64,000 nt of DNA from Kushneria avicenniae (GTDB lineage Bacteria; Pseudomonadota; Gammaproteobacteria; Pseudomonadales; Halomonadaceae): contig NZ_FOLY01000001.1 in assembly GCF_900112585.1 (NCBI RefSeq), positions 434,001-498,000 on the forward strand. Reading direction: 5' to 3'. The translations under genes and the position numbers were made by a program. A model generated the notes under the pieces. The model had not been told where the DNA came from. It searched no databases and saw only the letters and a list, made by a program, of their open reading frames with translations. Below, one piece after another: positions 63,494 to 64,000 of this stretch (positions are counted from its first letter, which is position 1; every line of letters starts with the position of its first letter).

Positions 63494-64000
63494 ATGGCCG
63501 GTAACCGCCCCCCTGACGATGACGATCGAACTGCCTTTCGCGAGGCCATGCAGGGCAGCGACATTCGTCCCGTGCATCATGACCGCGCCGACGTCGGACG
63601 CAAACCTCAGCGCGAAAGCCTTCGCCATCGCCGCGAGGCCGCCGCCAGCAGCGGCAATACGATAACGGCCCCCTCTTCGCGCACCTCCGACGGCCGCGTC
63701 GATGCGGTACGTCCGTCAGAAGCGCTCATGTTTGCCCTGAACGACCTGCCCCATCGAACGCTTGTCCAGCTCAAGCGCGGCGCGATTGCCTGGCAGGCGG
63801 GCCTGGACCTTCACGGCTACGATATCGAGCAGGCCCGGGGCGAGCTCGAGGCCTTTCTGCAGGAGGCCCGAGCCAATCAGGCACGCTGCGTCCTGATCGT
63901 TCACGGCAAGGCGTGGTCGGGTGCGGCGCGCTATCCGGTCATCAAGAGTCACGTCAATGCCTGGCTGCGGGAGCTTCCCGAGGTGCTGGCCTTTTGCTCG
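63494..64000 (+). CDS. smrB: Smr-domain endonuclease, SmrB-like, 3' end outside the window
   Basis: At least 169 residues, open to the last base of the window. The first 100 residues are charged and probably flexible. From about residue 115 an Smr domain begins with L-D-L-H-G-Y-D (the catalytic D-L-H), followed by an amphipathic helix and V-L-I-V-H-G-K-A. The usual H-G-x-G reads H-G-K-A here. In E. coli SmrB cleaves mRNA between collided ribosomes. Its place divergent from prmB is the same as in E. coli. The C-terminus is not visible. Confidence 0.85.
   Translation, partial: MAGNRPPDDDDRTAFREAMQGSDIRPVHHDRADVGRKPQRESLRHRREAAASSGNTITAPSSRTSDGRVDAVRPSEALMFALNDLPHRTLVQLKRGAIAWQAGLDLHGYDIEQARGELEAFLQEARANQARCVLIVHGKAWSGAARYPVIKSHVNAWLRELPEVLAFCS

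Overview
The window looks like chromosomal DNA of a moderately halophilic gammaproteobacterium of the Halomonadaceae (Halomonas/Kushneria type). This is inferred from high-GC coding bias, osmolyte-transport traces (the tail of a glycine-betaine type ABC permease and a decayed BCCT carrier), a large Na+/H+ antiporter, and a right-hand half that follows the Pseudomonas-like order metZ-purF-cvpA-dedD-folC-accD-trpF-truA-fimV-asd-leuB-leuD-leuC-lysR. Genus-level placement cannot be made from the sequence alone.

Region 1 (1-19.5 kb) is accessory redox and stress metabolism. It opens with a small SoxR regulon: soxR, a flavin reductase and a short-chain dehydrogenase, the last two behind SoxR boxes in MerR-type promoters with 19-bp spacers. 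Next come an AraC regulator divergent from a hydrolase, an MFS exporter and an SMP-30-like lactonase; a DUF2835 protein; a second MFS exporter; and a LysR regulator. A membrane PQQ glucose/quinate-type dehydrogenase follows. The region ends in a cluster of three NTF2/SnoaL-like proteins, two luciferase-like flavin monooxygenases, an Old Yellow Enzyme and a second LysR regulator.

Region 2 (19.5-30 kb) starts at a tRNA-Leu(UAG) gene with its own promoter, a possible integrase remnant and four unrecognised small ORFs. A siroheme-synthase-like gene missing the middle of its N-terminal half, serS, a YdiJ-type FAD/Fe-S dehydrogenase, the Na+/H+ antiporter and a BCCT pseudogene fragment follow.

Region 3 (30-43 kb) mixes transport and housekeeping: a NupC nucleoside transporter, cob(I)alamin adenosyltransferase followed by a 17-bp tandem repeat, an orphan periplasmic binding protein, a SIMPL protein, argP, a lipoprotein, an MTH1187-type thiamine-binding protein, cfa, an aromatic/aspartate aminotransferase, an EF-hand lipoprotein, a MATE exporter, a secreted protein and a LysR regulator.

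Region 4 (42.5-64 kb) is conserved biosynthesis: methionine (metZ, asd), purine (purF), folate (folC), fatty acid (accD), tryptophan (trpF), tRNA pseudouridine (truA), leucine (leuCDB, with a divergent LysR gene and a strong dyad between them), cysteine (cysE) and chorismate (aroC). A Tsx-like porin is embedded in it. It ends with prmB divergent from a truncated-by-window Smr-domain gene, the same neighbourhood as smrB-prmB-aroC in E. coli.

No CRISPR array, intact prophage, rRNA or complete insertion sequence was seen. I did not find a clear new system. The best candidates for one are the NTF2-like/flavoenzyme cluster (12.8-18.6 kb) and the small-ORF cluster beside the tRNA (20.5-21.6 kb).
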